A stretch of DNA of 12,288 nucleotides from Chthonomonadaceae bacterium. GTDB lineage: Bacteria; Armatimonadota; Chthonomonadetes; Chthonomonadales; Chthonomonadaceae. The notes beneath the pieces are model-generated. The model had not been told where the DNA came from. It searched no databases and worked only from the letters and a program-made list of their open reading frames with translations. Positions 1-6,958 of this stretch are shown in pieces. Location: NCBI GenBank assembly GCA_014377395.1, contig JACMPS010000427.1:1-12288 (forward strand), written 5' to 3'. Each line of letters begins with the position of its first letter. Within the stretch, counting starts at the first letter, position 1. The translations under genes and the position numbers were made by a program.

Positions 1-366
1 AAGCTCTGGATACTAAAGAGGATCACCACAACGAAAAAGGAATGGGTGCTGACCGTCTTGAGCGTGGCAGAGCAATATGGCGGGGAAGAGGTACTGGAAT
101 ACGTCGAAAAACTGACGACAGCCCACTGGCTGGCGAATTCCGATTACGAGGTACATAACGCCGCCCGTGAAGCCCTGCCCACGATTTATGCCCGCTTGAG
201 AGCCGCTAAGCGAGGTGAATTTCTGTTGCGCCCTACAGTGGCACCGGTTTCGTCCGCGACACTTTTACGCCCTGTCACCTCACAGATCACCCCGGAAGAG
301 CCGCTTCAACTGCTACGCCCGTCCTCTTCCTCACAGGGCGAAGAGCCTCTCGATAACCGATTATGA
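1..366 (+). CDS. C-terminal part of a HEAT-repeat-like protein with LLRP tail (partial)
   Basis: The reading frame is open from the first base, so this is the 3' end of a gene starting outside the window. A GTG at 46 could be a start, but 15 in-frame codons precede it without a stop, so I treat the gene as truncated by the window edge. The visible 121 residues begin with amphipathic helices (about residues 13-71, ending around ALPTIYARLRAA) that look like the last HEAT/ARM-type helical pairs. From residue 75 the chain becomes a proline/serine-rich tail in which the tetrapeptide LLRP occurs three times (75-78, 88-91, 104-107). HEAT repeats act as protein-protein scaffolds; the partner is unknown. 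Its stop overlaps the next start (ATGA at 363-366), so the two are translationally coupled. The HEAT call is by eye only. Confidence 0.6.
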   Translation, partial: KLWILKRITTTKKEWVLTVLSVAEQYGGEEVLEYVEKLTTAHWLANSDYEVHNAAREALPTIYARLRAAKRGEFLLRPTVAPVSSATLLRPVTSQITPEEPLQLLRPSSSSQGEEPLDNRL

Positions 367-911
367 CGCAATTCGAGACTCTGGGTTTTACTCCCGCCTA
401 TCGTTGCGATGCTGAGCCGGAACTGCCCGGAGACGGTTCCGGCACAATCCTCCGATTTGCTCACCGCGAAGGTACAATCACCGGATCGGGATTGCTTGTT
501 TCTGTGGAACCTGACATTGGCGAGAGGTGGATGGGGACTTTTGCTTGGGGAGATTACGAATATACTCAAGTTTGCGCCTGTCCTGATCCAAATTTTGTGT
601 GCGTGATTGCTGAAGGAGCCGCTTACTTCGTGGACGTGCGCGATCCCTCACAGTTTTACATTCCAGGTGTTTTTCCAGTCACACAGCTCCTCGCCGTGCC
701 TGAACGCAGTCAACTTCTCCTTGTTGATTTCACCACCCGTCTCTGCGTAGGTAAAACAGGAGTCGAATGGACAACCGCACAAATTTCCTCAGATGAAGTT
801 AAGATCGAAGAAGTAACGGGAAAAGTCTGTCGTCTGAGAGGTTGGGAGGCAGGGCTCAACAGAGAAATTTATGTGGAAATTGATCTTGACACCGGGGATA
901 TTCGCAGATGA
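363..911 (+). CDS. Hypothetical protein, 182 aa, coupled to HEAT-like gene
   Basis: I do not recognise the family. The start ATG at 363 overlaps the upstream stop by 4 nt, and no Shine-Dalgarno precedes it, so translation likely depends on re-initiation after the HEAT-like gene. There is no signal peptide or membrane segment, which suggests a cytoplasmic protein. The composition is beta-rich, with a run of short strands and turns: a tryptophan-containing segment (RWMGTFAWGDYEYTQ, about residues 55-69), a cysteine-containing strand (QVCACPDPNFVCVIA) and an acidic C-terminus ending in EIDLDTGDIRR. The alternating hydrophobic pattern would fit a partial beta-propeller-like or immunity-protein-like sheet fold, but no motif proves this. 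Coupling implies stoichiometric production with the upstream scaffold protein and perhaps physical interaction. It converges on the next gene with a 23-nt gap. Confidence 0.7.
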   Translation: MTQFETLGFTPAYRCDAEPELPGDGSGTILRFAHREGTITGSGLLVSVEPDIGERWMGTFAWGDYEYTQVCACPDPNFVCVIAEGAAYFVDVRDPSQFYIPGVFPVTQLLAVPERSQLLLVDFTTRLCVGKTGVEWTTAQISSDEVKIEEVTGKVCRLRGWEAGLNREIYVEIDLDTGDIRR

Positions 912-934
912 TCACTGCAATTTTCAGATTTAAT

Positions 935-1543
935 TCAGGGAACGAAGTTGGCACACTCACCGCAAACCGCATCCAGTATCCCTAACAGTTCCGGCAGATT
1001 TGTGATCGGGTAAATCGAGGACTCAAGGGTTTGGTTCGCCTCGGTGAGTTTGTAAAATCGCCAGTCCTGTCCGTTGCTGACAATCCCAAAGACATCCGTG
1101 CGATGATCTTCCTGCCGATTATGCCACTGACAGGCGACCATTTCCGCAACGCACTGCGCCGTGCCGCGCTCGAAATCATCTCGCTTCGCTTCCGTCACGC
1201 AGAGGAGCGGCGTTTCCAGGTAAGCCCGTTTCGGAGCGATCACATAATCTGCAACTCCCGTTAAGGTGTCCGTAATGAGAATAACTTCTTTCCAGATTTT
1301 AAGTTGAGGATGAGAGGGAACGACCTCCGCGAAAATCAAATCCATGAGGAGAACCTTTGCCGCCTCGGAAGTTTTCATATCGAACCCCCCAAGATTGCGG
1401 AGATTGGTCAGCAGAGTTTCACTTGGAGACCGAGCAATCTCTGAGGGTGTCCAAGGGATAAACTGCTCGGAGGGAATCAACAGCATGGCATCCCTCAACG
1501 AGAATGTCGCATACTTGCGTCTTTTTGCGATCTTGCCCAGCAT
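935..1543 (-). CDS. PD-(D/E)XK nuclease-like protein, 202 aa
   Basis: The sequence has a PD-(D/E)XK-like arrangement: an upstream acidic residue in a helix (E73, in LIFAEVV), a beta-hairpin aspartate (D99 in GVADYVIAP), then E118-A-K120 at the end of a hydrophobic strand (LLCVTEAK), followed by Q130 in the next helix (GTAQCVAEM). That spacing matches stand-alone restriction-endonuclease-like proteins common in cyanobacteria and other bacteria, many annotated as hypothetical or type I restriction R-subunit-like. Expected chemistry is Mg-dependent phosphodiester cleavage, but the DNA target and role are unknown. No methyltransferase or specificity gene adjoins it, so it is an orphan. The ATG at 1543 has AGGAG 8 nt upstream. 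It is divergent from the 1678 operon. It is not obviously membrane-bound or secreted. The fold call is moderately sure; the function is open. Confidence 0.75.
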   Translation of the reverse strand: MLGKIAKRRKYATFSLRDAMLLIPSEQFIPWTPSEIARSPSETLLTNLRNLGGFDMKTSEAAKVLLMDLIFAEVVPSHPQLKIWKEVILITDTLTGVADYVIAPKRAYLETPLLCVTEAKRDDFERGTAQCVAEMVACQWHNRQEDHRTDVFGIVSNGQDWRFYKLTEANQTLESSIYPITNLPELLGILDAVCGECANFVP

Positions 1544-1572
1544 ATTTGGTTCTCCTGAAGTTAGTTTCTCGA

Positions 1573-1578
1573 ATTATA
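1573..1578 (-). promoter_or_regulatory. Candidate -10 box for the PD-(D/E)XK gene
   Basis: The minus strand reads TATAAT exactly, 30 nt upstream of the ATG at 1543. No good -35 hexamer sits 16-18 nt further upstream, so the assignment rests on the perfect -10 alone. Confidence 0.4.
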
Positions 1579-1629
1579 CCCTGACGGAGATTTCTTCCGC
1601 CTTACTCTTTCCGGGAGGAAAAGGAGGGG

Positions 1630-1663
1630 TCAGTCTCGAATTTCCTTTTATCAAATCAGTCTC
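1630..1663. repeat. Direct repeat TCAGTCTC, two copies upstream of the hydrolase operon
   Basis: TCAGTCTC occurs at 1630-1637 and again at 1656-1663, 26 nt apart (about two and a half helical turns), just before the ATG at 1678. It could be a tandem regulator site for the operon or chance; the second copy lies within the expected leader. Confidence 0.3.
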
Positions 1664-1677
1664 AAGAAAGTAGCCCT

Positions 1678-2502
1678 ATGCCGGAAATTATCAACTCTCA
1701 TCAAGACCTTCTCTCCGAAATCGAAGCGACGCAAACCGAACCCGGAAAAGCCGCGTTCTGGTGGTTGGGGCAACACACTTTCGTCGTGAAGGCAGGTCAG
1801 ATCGTCCTCTACATTGACCCCTTTTTTGCGGCATGGGAAAGCAGAAACACGCCCCCTCTCCTGAATTTTGAGGAGGGCAAACTCGCAAATTATACACTGG
1901 TAACGCACACGCACGGCGATCATCTCTGCCCCGAAACTCTTTCTGCAATGAAGGACGCTTCTCCAAATTGTCACTTTATCTGTCCAAAATCGGAAGTGCA
2001 TCGCCTTGTAGATGAAGCGGGAATCCCTGAAAGCAGAATCACTTCGATGCGAGGTGACGATGTGTTCACCGATGAAACGCTGAAAGTCACCGCAATTCCC
2101 GCCAAGCACGAAACGTTCGACTTCACCGAAGAAAATGGCTATCCCTTTCTCGGTTATGTCATCGAGATCAACGGTGTTAAAATTTATCACGCGGGTGACA
2201 CCATTTTCTATGACGGAATGTTAGCCCGCCTCCAGAAGTGCACGCCTCTGGATGTTGCGTTTCTGCCGATCAATGGGCGCAGTGCCGAGCAGTGGAGCCG
2301 CAACTTGATGGGAAACATGACCTATCAGGAAGCCGTCGAAGTTGCCGGAGAACTGAAGGTTGGGCTTGCGGTTCCGACGCACTATGATATGTTTATCGGA
2401 AATCAAGAAGACCCGCAAAAGTTCGTCAACTATCTTAAATTTCGCTATCCTAACACTCCTGCGTGGGTAGGCGGTCTCGGCAAACAGGTACTCTTCGGAT
2501 GA
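1678..2502 (+). CDS. UlaG-like metallo-beta-lactamase-fold hydrolase
   Basis: This is a 274-aa MBL-fold metal-dependent hydrolase. The family signature HxHxDH is present as H77-T-H79-G-D81-H82, with further likely ligands H144 (in PAKHET), D174 (in YHAGDT) and H235 (in VPTHYD). The segment PINGRSAEQWSRNL plus PTHYDMF at the C-terminus resembles the L-ascorbate-6-phosphate lactonase (UlaG) branch rather than beta-lactamases or RNases. UlaG-type enzymes open lactones in the cytoplasm; no signal peptide is seen, which agrees. The true substrate cannot be read from sequence, and no ascorbate transport or phosphotransferase genes are nearby. The ATG at 1678 has only a weak purine run (AAGAAAG) upstream. 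Its stop overlaps the next start in ATGA (2499-2502), making it the first gene of a coupled operon. Confidence 0.88.
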   Translation: MPEIINSHQDLLSEIEATQTEPGKAAFWWLGQHTFVVKAGQIVLYIDPFFAAWESRNTPPLLNFEEGKLANYTLVTHTHGDHLCPETLSAMKDASPNCHFICPKSEVHRLVDEAGIPESRITSMRGDDVFTDETLKVTAIPAKHETFDFTEENGYPFLGYVIEINGVKIYHAGDTIFYDGMLARLQKCTPLDVAFLPINGRSAEQWSRNLMGNMTYQEAVEVAGELKVGLAVPTHYDMFIGNQEDPQKFVNYLKFRYPNTPAWVGGLGKQVLFG

Positions 2503-3683
2503 CACATTCACTTTCAGAATTGATTACTTCACTCGCTCCCGACGCAATCGCCGTGCGACACCACCTCCACGCGCACCCGGAACTCAGCAACGAAGAGGAA
2601 CAAACCTCGAAATTCGTTGCAGAACGTCTGACGGCACTCGGCGTGGACACGCTGAGAACGGGAGTTGGTGGGCATGGCGTTGTGGCGGAAATTCGGGGAA
2701 ATCAAATTCAAACAGGGCAAACGCTTGCCCTCCGCGCCGACATGGACGCCCTTCCGATTCAGGAATTATCGTCACTCCCCTACTGCTCCACAAAACCGGG
2801 AGTGATGCACGCCTGTGGACATGATGGACACACCGCGACTTTGCTTGGCACGGCGGCGGCACTCACTCAGTTACGAGGGGAATTTACGGGGACGGTCAGA
2901 CTGATTTTTCAACCCGCCGAAGAGGGAGTGCAGGGAGCCACCCGAATGTGTCTTGCAGGCGTGATGGACGGAGTGGATCGTGTGGTTGCGTTGCATGGTT
3001 GGCCCGGTCTGGCAATCGGAAAGATCGGAACGAAACCCGGCGCAATGATGGCTTCCTCCGACACCTTTGATCTTGTGATTCGGGGAAAAGGAGCGCATGC
3101 CGCACAACCTCATAACTCGGTAGACCCTATCGTGATTGCCGCGCATCTGGTGACGGCACTGCAAACGATTTCCAGCCGTGAAGTCTCCCCGACAGAGGCG
3201 GTTGTCGTGACAATCGCACAAATTCACGCCGGAACCGCCTACAATGTCATTCCCACCGAAGCGGTTCTCAAAGGAACTGTGCGCTGCCTGACAAACGAAC
3301 TGCGCGAACAAATCCCCGTTCGGATCGAAGCAATCGCGAAAAACCTCTGTGCAGCGTTTCGGGCGGATTGTGAACTGACGTATCGCTGGGGAACAAAGCC
3401 TACCGTCAATGACGAGAGTGTCAACGCTCTTATTGAGCAAATCGGGCAAGAGGCTCTCGGTGAAGGGTCAGTCTTACGGCTTCTTGCGCCCTCTATGGGA
3501 GCCGAGGATTTTGCGGCTTATCTCGATTACGCGCCGGGGTGTATGTTCCGGCTGGGCGTCGGGGAAGAAGTCACGAATCTGCACACGCCTACTTACAATT
3601 TCTCCGACGGTGCGGTTTCCGTCGGTATGGAAATGTTCACCCGAATCGCTCTCAAAACACTTACTTCTGAGAGAGCCGCGTGA
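2499..3683 (+). CDS. M20D-family metal-dependent amidohydrolase
   Basis: A 394-aa zinc/manganese-dependent aminoacylase/carboxypeptidase of the M20D type (hippurate hydrolase, IAA-amino acid hydrolase and N-acetyl-diaminopimelate deacetylase relatives). Signatures run in order: HHLHAHPELSNEE (21-33), LRADMDALPI (78-87), the metal motif HACGHDGH with C106 and H108, QPAEEG with the catalytic/metal glutamates E141-E142, H166 in LHGWP, the dimerisation-lid segment GKGAHAAQPH (196-205) and H362 in LHTPTYNF. The spacing of C106, H108, E142, H166 and H362 fits known M20D di-metal sites. It likely hydrolyses an N-acyl amino acid or peptide amide in the cytoplasm. I chose ATG 2499, which overlaps the upstream stop, over GTG 2463, whose extra 12 residues have no family counterpart. 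Its stop overlaps the next start (GTGA at 3680-3683). Confidence 0.93.
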   Translation: MTHSLSELITSLAPDAIAVRHHLHAHPELSNEEEQTSKFVAERLTALGVDTLRTGVGGHGVVAEIRGNQIQTGQTLALRADMDALPIQELSSLPYCSTKPGVMHACGHDGHTATLLGTAAALTQLRGEFTGTVRLIFQPAEEGVQGATRMCLAGVMDGVDRVVALHGWPGLAIGKIGTKPGAMMASSDTFDLVIRGKGAHAAQPHNSVDPIVIAAHLVTALQTISSREVSPTEAVVVTIAQIHAGTAYNVIPTEAVLKGTVRCLTNELREQIPVRIEAIAKNLCAAFRADCELTYRWGTKPTVNDESVNALIEQIGQEALGEGSVLRLLAPSMGAEDFAAYLDYAPGCMFRLGVGEEVTNLHTPTYNFSDGAVSVGMEMFTRIALKTLTSERAA

Positions 3684-4816
3684 TTCAAATACCCGATGTC
3701 GTGATTGTGGGAGGCGGAATTTTCGGGGCGGCACTGGCTTACGAGTTTGGAAAGCGAACCATTCGTACCGTGCTTTTGGAGGGAACCGCGCTCGGAAGCG
3801 GCGCAACGGGAACTTCTTTCGGCTGGATTAACGCGCTCAGCAAAGGAGATGATTCCGATTATTTCGCGCTTAATCTCGCCGGAATGTCCACCTACGAGAA
3901 ACTTTCCTCGGAGTACGGGGAGGACGCTCTTGGCTTAAGCAACGGTGGCTCGCTCACCGTTTCTCCCTCGAATGAAGCCAACTCCGCTCTTAACCGTTTG
4001 CAAACTCTACAGGATTTGCATTACCCCGTCGTCGCGCTTTCTCCCGGAGAAGCCGCGTCACTGGAGCCCGGACTTACTTTCGAGGAAAATTCCGTTTCGC
4101 TCTATTGCCCTTCGGAACGCATTCTCGATCCGGTGAAGTTCACTCGATTTCTGGGGAACGAGGCGGCAAAAATGCGGGTTGCCGTGAAGGAATACGAGCC
4201 TGTCCGTGAACTTTCGATGTCCTCCGTCAGCGGAACCTACACAGTCCGAACGGAAACAAATTCTTATTCCACCCGCGTTTTAATTCTTGCGTCCGGCACC
4301 TCAACCCGCGCTCTGTTCGGTCAGATTGACCCTCAGGCGGCACAACGTTTTGTCAAACTCAAGCGATCACCGGGATTGCTTGTCACGCTCTCCGGCGAAA
4401 ACCTGAGCAACGTCGTGCGCCGCGTCGTTTATCCGGGTGGAGGGTTGCACCTGCGCCCCTCGCCTTCGGGTTTGTTGCTCGCTTCCGACATTGCAGACGC
4501 GGAACTCGACCGCAACCCAACCGCCGATCTAGCCACGCTGACCTCTCAGATTATCGAGACGGTTTTAGCGCGGTTTCCCGATAGTGCCACTTCTCTTCGA
4601 GAAGCAAAGCGGGAAGTCATGCTTGGTCAACGAGTTTTGCCCGTAGACGAGCATCCGATTGTCGGGGCGGTTCCCGGTTTTCCCGGTCTTTTTCTGGCAT
4701 TGACGCATAGCGGAATTACCCTCGCCCCCTACCTTGCCCACCTTCTCGCCACCGAAATTCTGAGTGGACAACCGACCCTCTTACCTGCTTACCGCCCTGA
4801 GCGTTTCGGCGTGTAG
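3680..4816 (+). CDS. DAO-type FAD-dependent oxidoreductase (glycine/D-amino-acid oxidase-like)
   Basis: A 378-aa flavoprotein of the DAO family. The Rossmann dinucleotide motif is at the N-terminus (VVIVGGGIFGAALA, glycines 11-16), with E34 ending the second strand to hold the ribose. SGATGTSFGWINA (40-52) resembles the conserved FAD-contacting segment of DadA/sarcosine-oxidase-like enzymes. The C-terminal block, from about residue 321 (PVDEHPIVG) through LTHSGITLAPYLAHLLATEIL, is the typical second FAD-binding part. Expected reaction: oxidation of a C-N bond in a D-amino acid or N-methylated amino acid, giving an imine and passing electrons to oxygen or a quinone. It uses a GTG start inside the previous stop, so it is the last gene of the coupled operon. 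With the amidohydrolase upstream, release then oxidation of an amino acid is a plausible order of steps, by inference. Confidence 0.88.
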   Translation: MIQIPDVVIVGGGIFGAALAYEFGKRTIRTVLLEGTALGSGATGTSFGWINALSKGDDSDYFALNLAGMSTYEKLSSEYGEDALGLSNGGSLTVSPSNEANSALNRLQTLQDLHYPVVALSPGEAASLEPGLTFEENSVSLYCPSERILDPVKFTRFLGNEAAKMRVAVKEYEPVRELSMSSVSGTYTVRTETNSYSTRVLILASGTSTRALFGQIDPQAAQRFVKLKRSPGLLVTLSGENLSNVVRRVVYPGGGLHLRPSPSGLLLASDIADAELDRNPTADLATLTSQIIETVLARFPDSATSLREAKREVMLGQRVLPVDEHPIVGAVPGFPGLFLALTHSGITLAPYLAHLLATEILSGQPTLLPAYRPERFGV

Positions 4817-5046
4817 CGTATCATTGTTTTTCTTCCTGACGCAACTCGTTCCCGTCCATTAGCGGAGACTACCCTGTTGAGAGCGTCGAACAGTAAATCG
4901 TAGCCATTGCTTTTGTATTGAGTCCACGGAGGTGGACTTTGCGCCTTTGGAGCCGGGGAATTCATTCCCCGGACTCTCTTGCATAAGTAGAAAGAGCGAG
5001 TTCAATTAGTCTTTCAACCCAACACTTAATCCTTAACACTTTCCTC
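4817..5046. other. Convergent intergenic gap (230 nt)
   Basis: This gap lies between the 3' ends of the FAD oxidoreductase (+) and the dioxygenase (-). It holds the two-palindrome repeat at 4921-4976 and a short direct repeat AACACTT (5021-5027 and 5035-5041). I see no ORF, tRNA or classical U-tailed terminator here. Confidence 0.6.
4921..4976. repeat. REP-like element with two palindromes
   Basis: Two hairpin units lie side by side between convergent genes. The first is AGTCCAC-GGAG-GTGGACT (4921-4938), a perfect 7-bp stem. The second is CCGGGGAA-TTCA-TTCCCCGG (4953-4972), a perfect 8-bp stem that extends by three more pairs (GAG 4950-4952 with CTC 4974-4976) past a bulged A at 4973. The arrangement, including the GTCCACGGAGGTGGAC core and the GAATTCATTC-like second unit, matches from memory a dispersed repeat I associate with cyanobacteria, Chloroflexi and similar genomes, probably of transposon (IS200/IS605 or REP-associated transposase) origin. 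It may also act as a structured 3' end for both flanking operons, although neither stem has a U-tract. Confidence 0.65.
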
Positions 5047-5952
5047 CTACTTCTCCGTATTTGCCTTGCAAGTGCGTAGATGAACCGTGTTCGGATTTCC
5101 CGAATAGCCCTTCCATGCATAGGGGTCAGTTCCCGCAACAGGGATCACGCCACGCCTATCCGCGTTCGCTACTGATTCGCCGGGTTGCAAACTCCAGGGC
5201 AACAGACTCCACGAGTTCATATAATGGTTGACCAGCACCCGCCGATAAATGTTGGATCGGTTTTTGCGGGAGCGGTGTAGGGTGTAGCCATTAAAGAAAA
5301 CAACGGTTCCCGCTTTCACTTCAACGGGAATTTCCTGCGTCTCATCAAAGCCGTAACTCTCCTGTCCAAAATCAAATTCGTCATTTTTGTCATGGGTTTG
5401 TTGCGGGTAGAGGTAGCCATTTCGGTGGCTCTCCGGCACAATCCAGAGGCACCCATTTTCAATCGTTGCGTCGTCGATGGCGATCCAGGCACCGACAAGC
5501 GAACGATCTCGAGTCGGAATATAAATCTCATCCTGATGCCATGCTTGCCCCTGAAACTGCGGCGGCTTGACAAAAAGCATAGACTGCATACACTTCACGG
5601 AGCCGTCCCAATAAGGCAAGTGAGCAGCGGTAATTTGTGAAAGTGCGCCGCAAATGAGGGGGTGTCGAGCATATTTTTCCATGAGGGGCGAGACATAATG
5701 CGGTTGGTGAATACAGAGAATGTTCGCCAGTGCTTCCGCATCACTCAGGTCTGCCGAAAGCGGCTTTAGGTTTTCGCAGGGGTAGCCTCCCCGTGCCAGT
5801 TTCAACGTATCCGCTTTCAGCTCTTCCAGCTCTTCGGGCTTGATGAGATTGGGCAAAATAAAATAACCCTGCTCCACAAAGAACTCAACATCTTCCTGCC
5901 CGATCACACGGGGAACCTCGATCCGTTCCGTCTTTTCTGCAACTGCGTTCAT
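5047..5952 (-). CDS. Phytanoyl-CoA dioxygenase (PhyH) family protein
   Basis: A 301-aa Fe(II)/2-oxoglutarate-dependent oxygenase-like protein. The facial triad is visible as H139-x-D141 (AWHQDEIYIP) and H226 (NGYTLHRSRKN), with an arginine 11-12 residues later (R237/R238) as the likely 2-oxoglutarate anchor. The supporting ENGCLWIVPESH (165-176) and AGTVVFFNG (214-222) segments are typical of PhyH proteins. It would hydroxylate a small organic substrate using O2 and 2-oxoglutarate; bacterial members act on very varied substrates, so phytanoyl-CoA is not implied. I chose ATG 5952 over the longer frame opening at 6021, because AGAGGAGAAG lies just upstream and a TATAAT promoter box lies between the two candidate starts, which leaves the longer form untranscribed at its 5' end. 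The AraC-family gene lies upstream on the same strand, making a likely regulator-target pair. Confidence 0.9.
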   Translation of the reverse strand: MNAVAEKTERIEVPRVIGQEDVEFFVEQGYFILPNLIKPEELEELKADTLKLARGGYPCENLKPLSADLSDAEALANILCIHQPHYVSPLMEKYARHPLICGALSQITAAHLPYWDGSVKCMQSMLFVKPPQFQGQAWHQDEIYIPTRDRSLVGAWIAIDDATIENGCLWIVPESHRNGYLYPQQTHDKNDEFDFGQESYGFDETQEIPVEVKAGTVVFFNGYTLHRSRKNRSNIYRRVLVNHYMNSWSLLPWSLQPGESVANADRRGVIPVAGTDPYAWKGYSGNPNTVHLRTCKANTEK

Positions 5953-6003
5953 AGCGTTTTCTTCTCCTCTGAAATCAACTCCCGAAATTAACGACGCAAA
6001 GAG

Positions 6004-6032
6004 ATTATAAACGCTTTTCACGAGAAACGCAA
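6004..6032 (-). promoter_or_regulatory. Promoter of the PhyH-family gene
   Basis: On the minus strand TTGCGT (6032-6027) and TATAAT (6009-6004) are separated by exactly 17 nt. The -10 is perfect and the -35 keeps the conserved TTG. Transcription would begin near 5997, giving a leader of about 45 nt before the ATG at 5952. The AraC-family product is the obvious candidate to act just upstream of this site. Confidence 0.6.
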
Positions 6033-6074
6033 CAGGCGGAATTGAGGAAAGTATCGGTAAAATTGATCTTTGTG

Positions 6075-6941
6075 CTAACCTCGCACCAATTTACCAGAAC
6101 GAAAAAGTGCGGGAGTTGGGGGCGTCATGCCCTCAGAAACACGTTTTCTAAGTTCGGAAGGAGACAGGTCGAAGTTGCGCTTGAAGAGTTCGGAGAAGTG
6201 AAGCGGATCAACGAAGCCACAAAGAGTAGCGACTTCTCCTACTGAATAATTGCTTCGGGTCAAGAGTGTAATGGCTCGGTCAAGGCGTACCTGCCGCACA
6301 ACTCCCATTGGAGAAGCCCCGATCCATTTCTTAAAAAGGCGACACAAATGTGCTTCGGTGACGCAGGCGGAGAAGGCGATTTGCCCTAAGGTGAGCGGGC
6401 TTTCTGGCTTCTGAGTGAGCGTTGTTCGGATGAAAATCAGAGCGCGGTCAAGCGGTTCAGGAAACGGGGTGGAAGTCGGGTGCGTGGTGGTAGCGTCACC
6501 ATTGACAAAGGCGGTCAAGAGCGTCATCAGCGTAAATCGGCATTGCGCTTCTCGCTCCGAATTTCGCTCGGTCTCCCCCGACAGATGCAAAAGATGCAGG
6601 AGTAACGGCGTGAGAATATCGCTTTCACAGGGGGTACGCACGGTCTCCCAGAGGGCGGGTTCCGGCAAAAAATCAAGCGGCGAAGTGAGAGCAAAATGAA
6701 AAAACCCATGTGTGGTGGGCTTGCGCGTGTCCCAGATAAAAGCGTCTTTTGCGCCCGGTTTGCACAGCACGACACTTCCCTGCAAAGCATCAAAGGGAAC
6801 GCCGTCCTGCGTGTAAACGGTGTCCCCTTCAATAATCCAGACAAATTCATATTCACGCATCTGCCGGGGTCCGAAAGTAGCTCCTGCCGGATAAGTGACG
6901 ACCCCATAAGCGGTGGGAAGCGGAAGTTCTTGGAGGTTCAT
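6075..6941 (-). CDS. AraC-family transcriptional regulator
   Basis: A 288-aa regulator. The N-terminal part (about residues 11-90) is a cupin-like ligand-binding domain: TYPAGATFGPRQMREYEFVWIIEG and LQGSVVLCKPG follow the AraC sugar-binding arm pattern. The C-terminal 185-270 region carries two helix-turn-helix units: TLGQIAFSACVTEAHLCRLFKKWIG and the signature VGEVATLCGFVDPLHFSELFKRNF, ending with SPSELRK. Such proteins bind a small molecule, often a sugar, and activate a neighbouring operon. The start is ATG 6941; an in-frame TTG at 6959 lies six codons further up but is inside the terminator stem of the preceding gene. No Shine-Dalgarno is clear. The dioxygenase gene follows 122 nt downstream with its own promoter, so it is the likely target. 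Confidence 0.92.
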   Translation of the reverse strand: MNLQELPLPTAYGVVTYPAGATFGPRQMREYEFVWIIEGDTVYTQDGVPFDALQGSVVLCKPGAKDAFIWDTRKPTTHGFFHFALTSPLDFLPEPALWETVRTPCESDILTPLLLHLLHLSGETERNSEREAQCRFTLMTLLTAFVNGDATTTHPTSTPFPEPLDRALIFIRTTLTQKPESPLTLGQIAFSACVTEAHLCRLFKKWIGASPMGVVRQVRLDRAITLLTRSNYSVGEVATLCGFVDPLHFSELFKRNFDLSPSELRKRVSEGMTPPTPALFRSGKLVRG

Positions 6942-6958
6942 CGGCGACGATCTACACA

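Noticed and set aside
1651..2190. 179-aa antisense frame inside the MBL-fold gene
   Set aside because: The opposite strand encodes a fully motif-supported enzyme across the whole stretch, and this frame resembles no protein family.
2463..2498. N-terminal extension of the M20D amidohydrolase from a GTG at 2463
   Set aside because: The extra 12 residues lie inside the end of the preceding gene and match no family pattern; ATG 2499 forms a normal 4-nt overlap.
2871..3449. 192-aa antisense frame inside the amidohydrolase
   Set aside because: It is a shadow frame of a well-supported gene, with scattered cysteines and histidines and no motif or ribosome site.
5953..6021. Longer start for the PhyH-family gene at 6021
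   Set aside because: A perfect TATAAT box with 17-nt spaced TTGCGT sits within this stretch, so the longer form could not be translated from that promoter; ATG 5952 has a strong Shine-Dalgarno.
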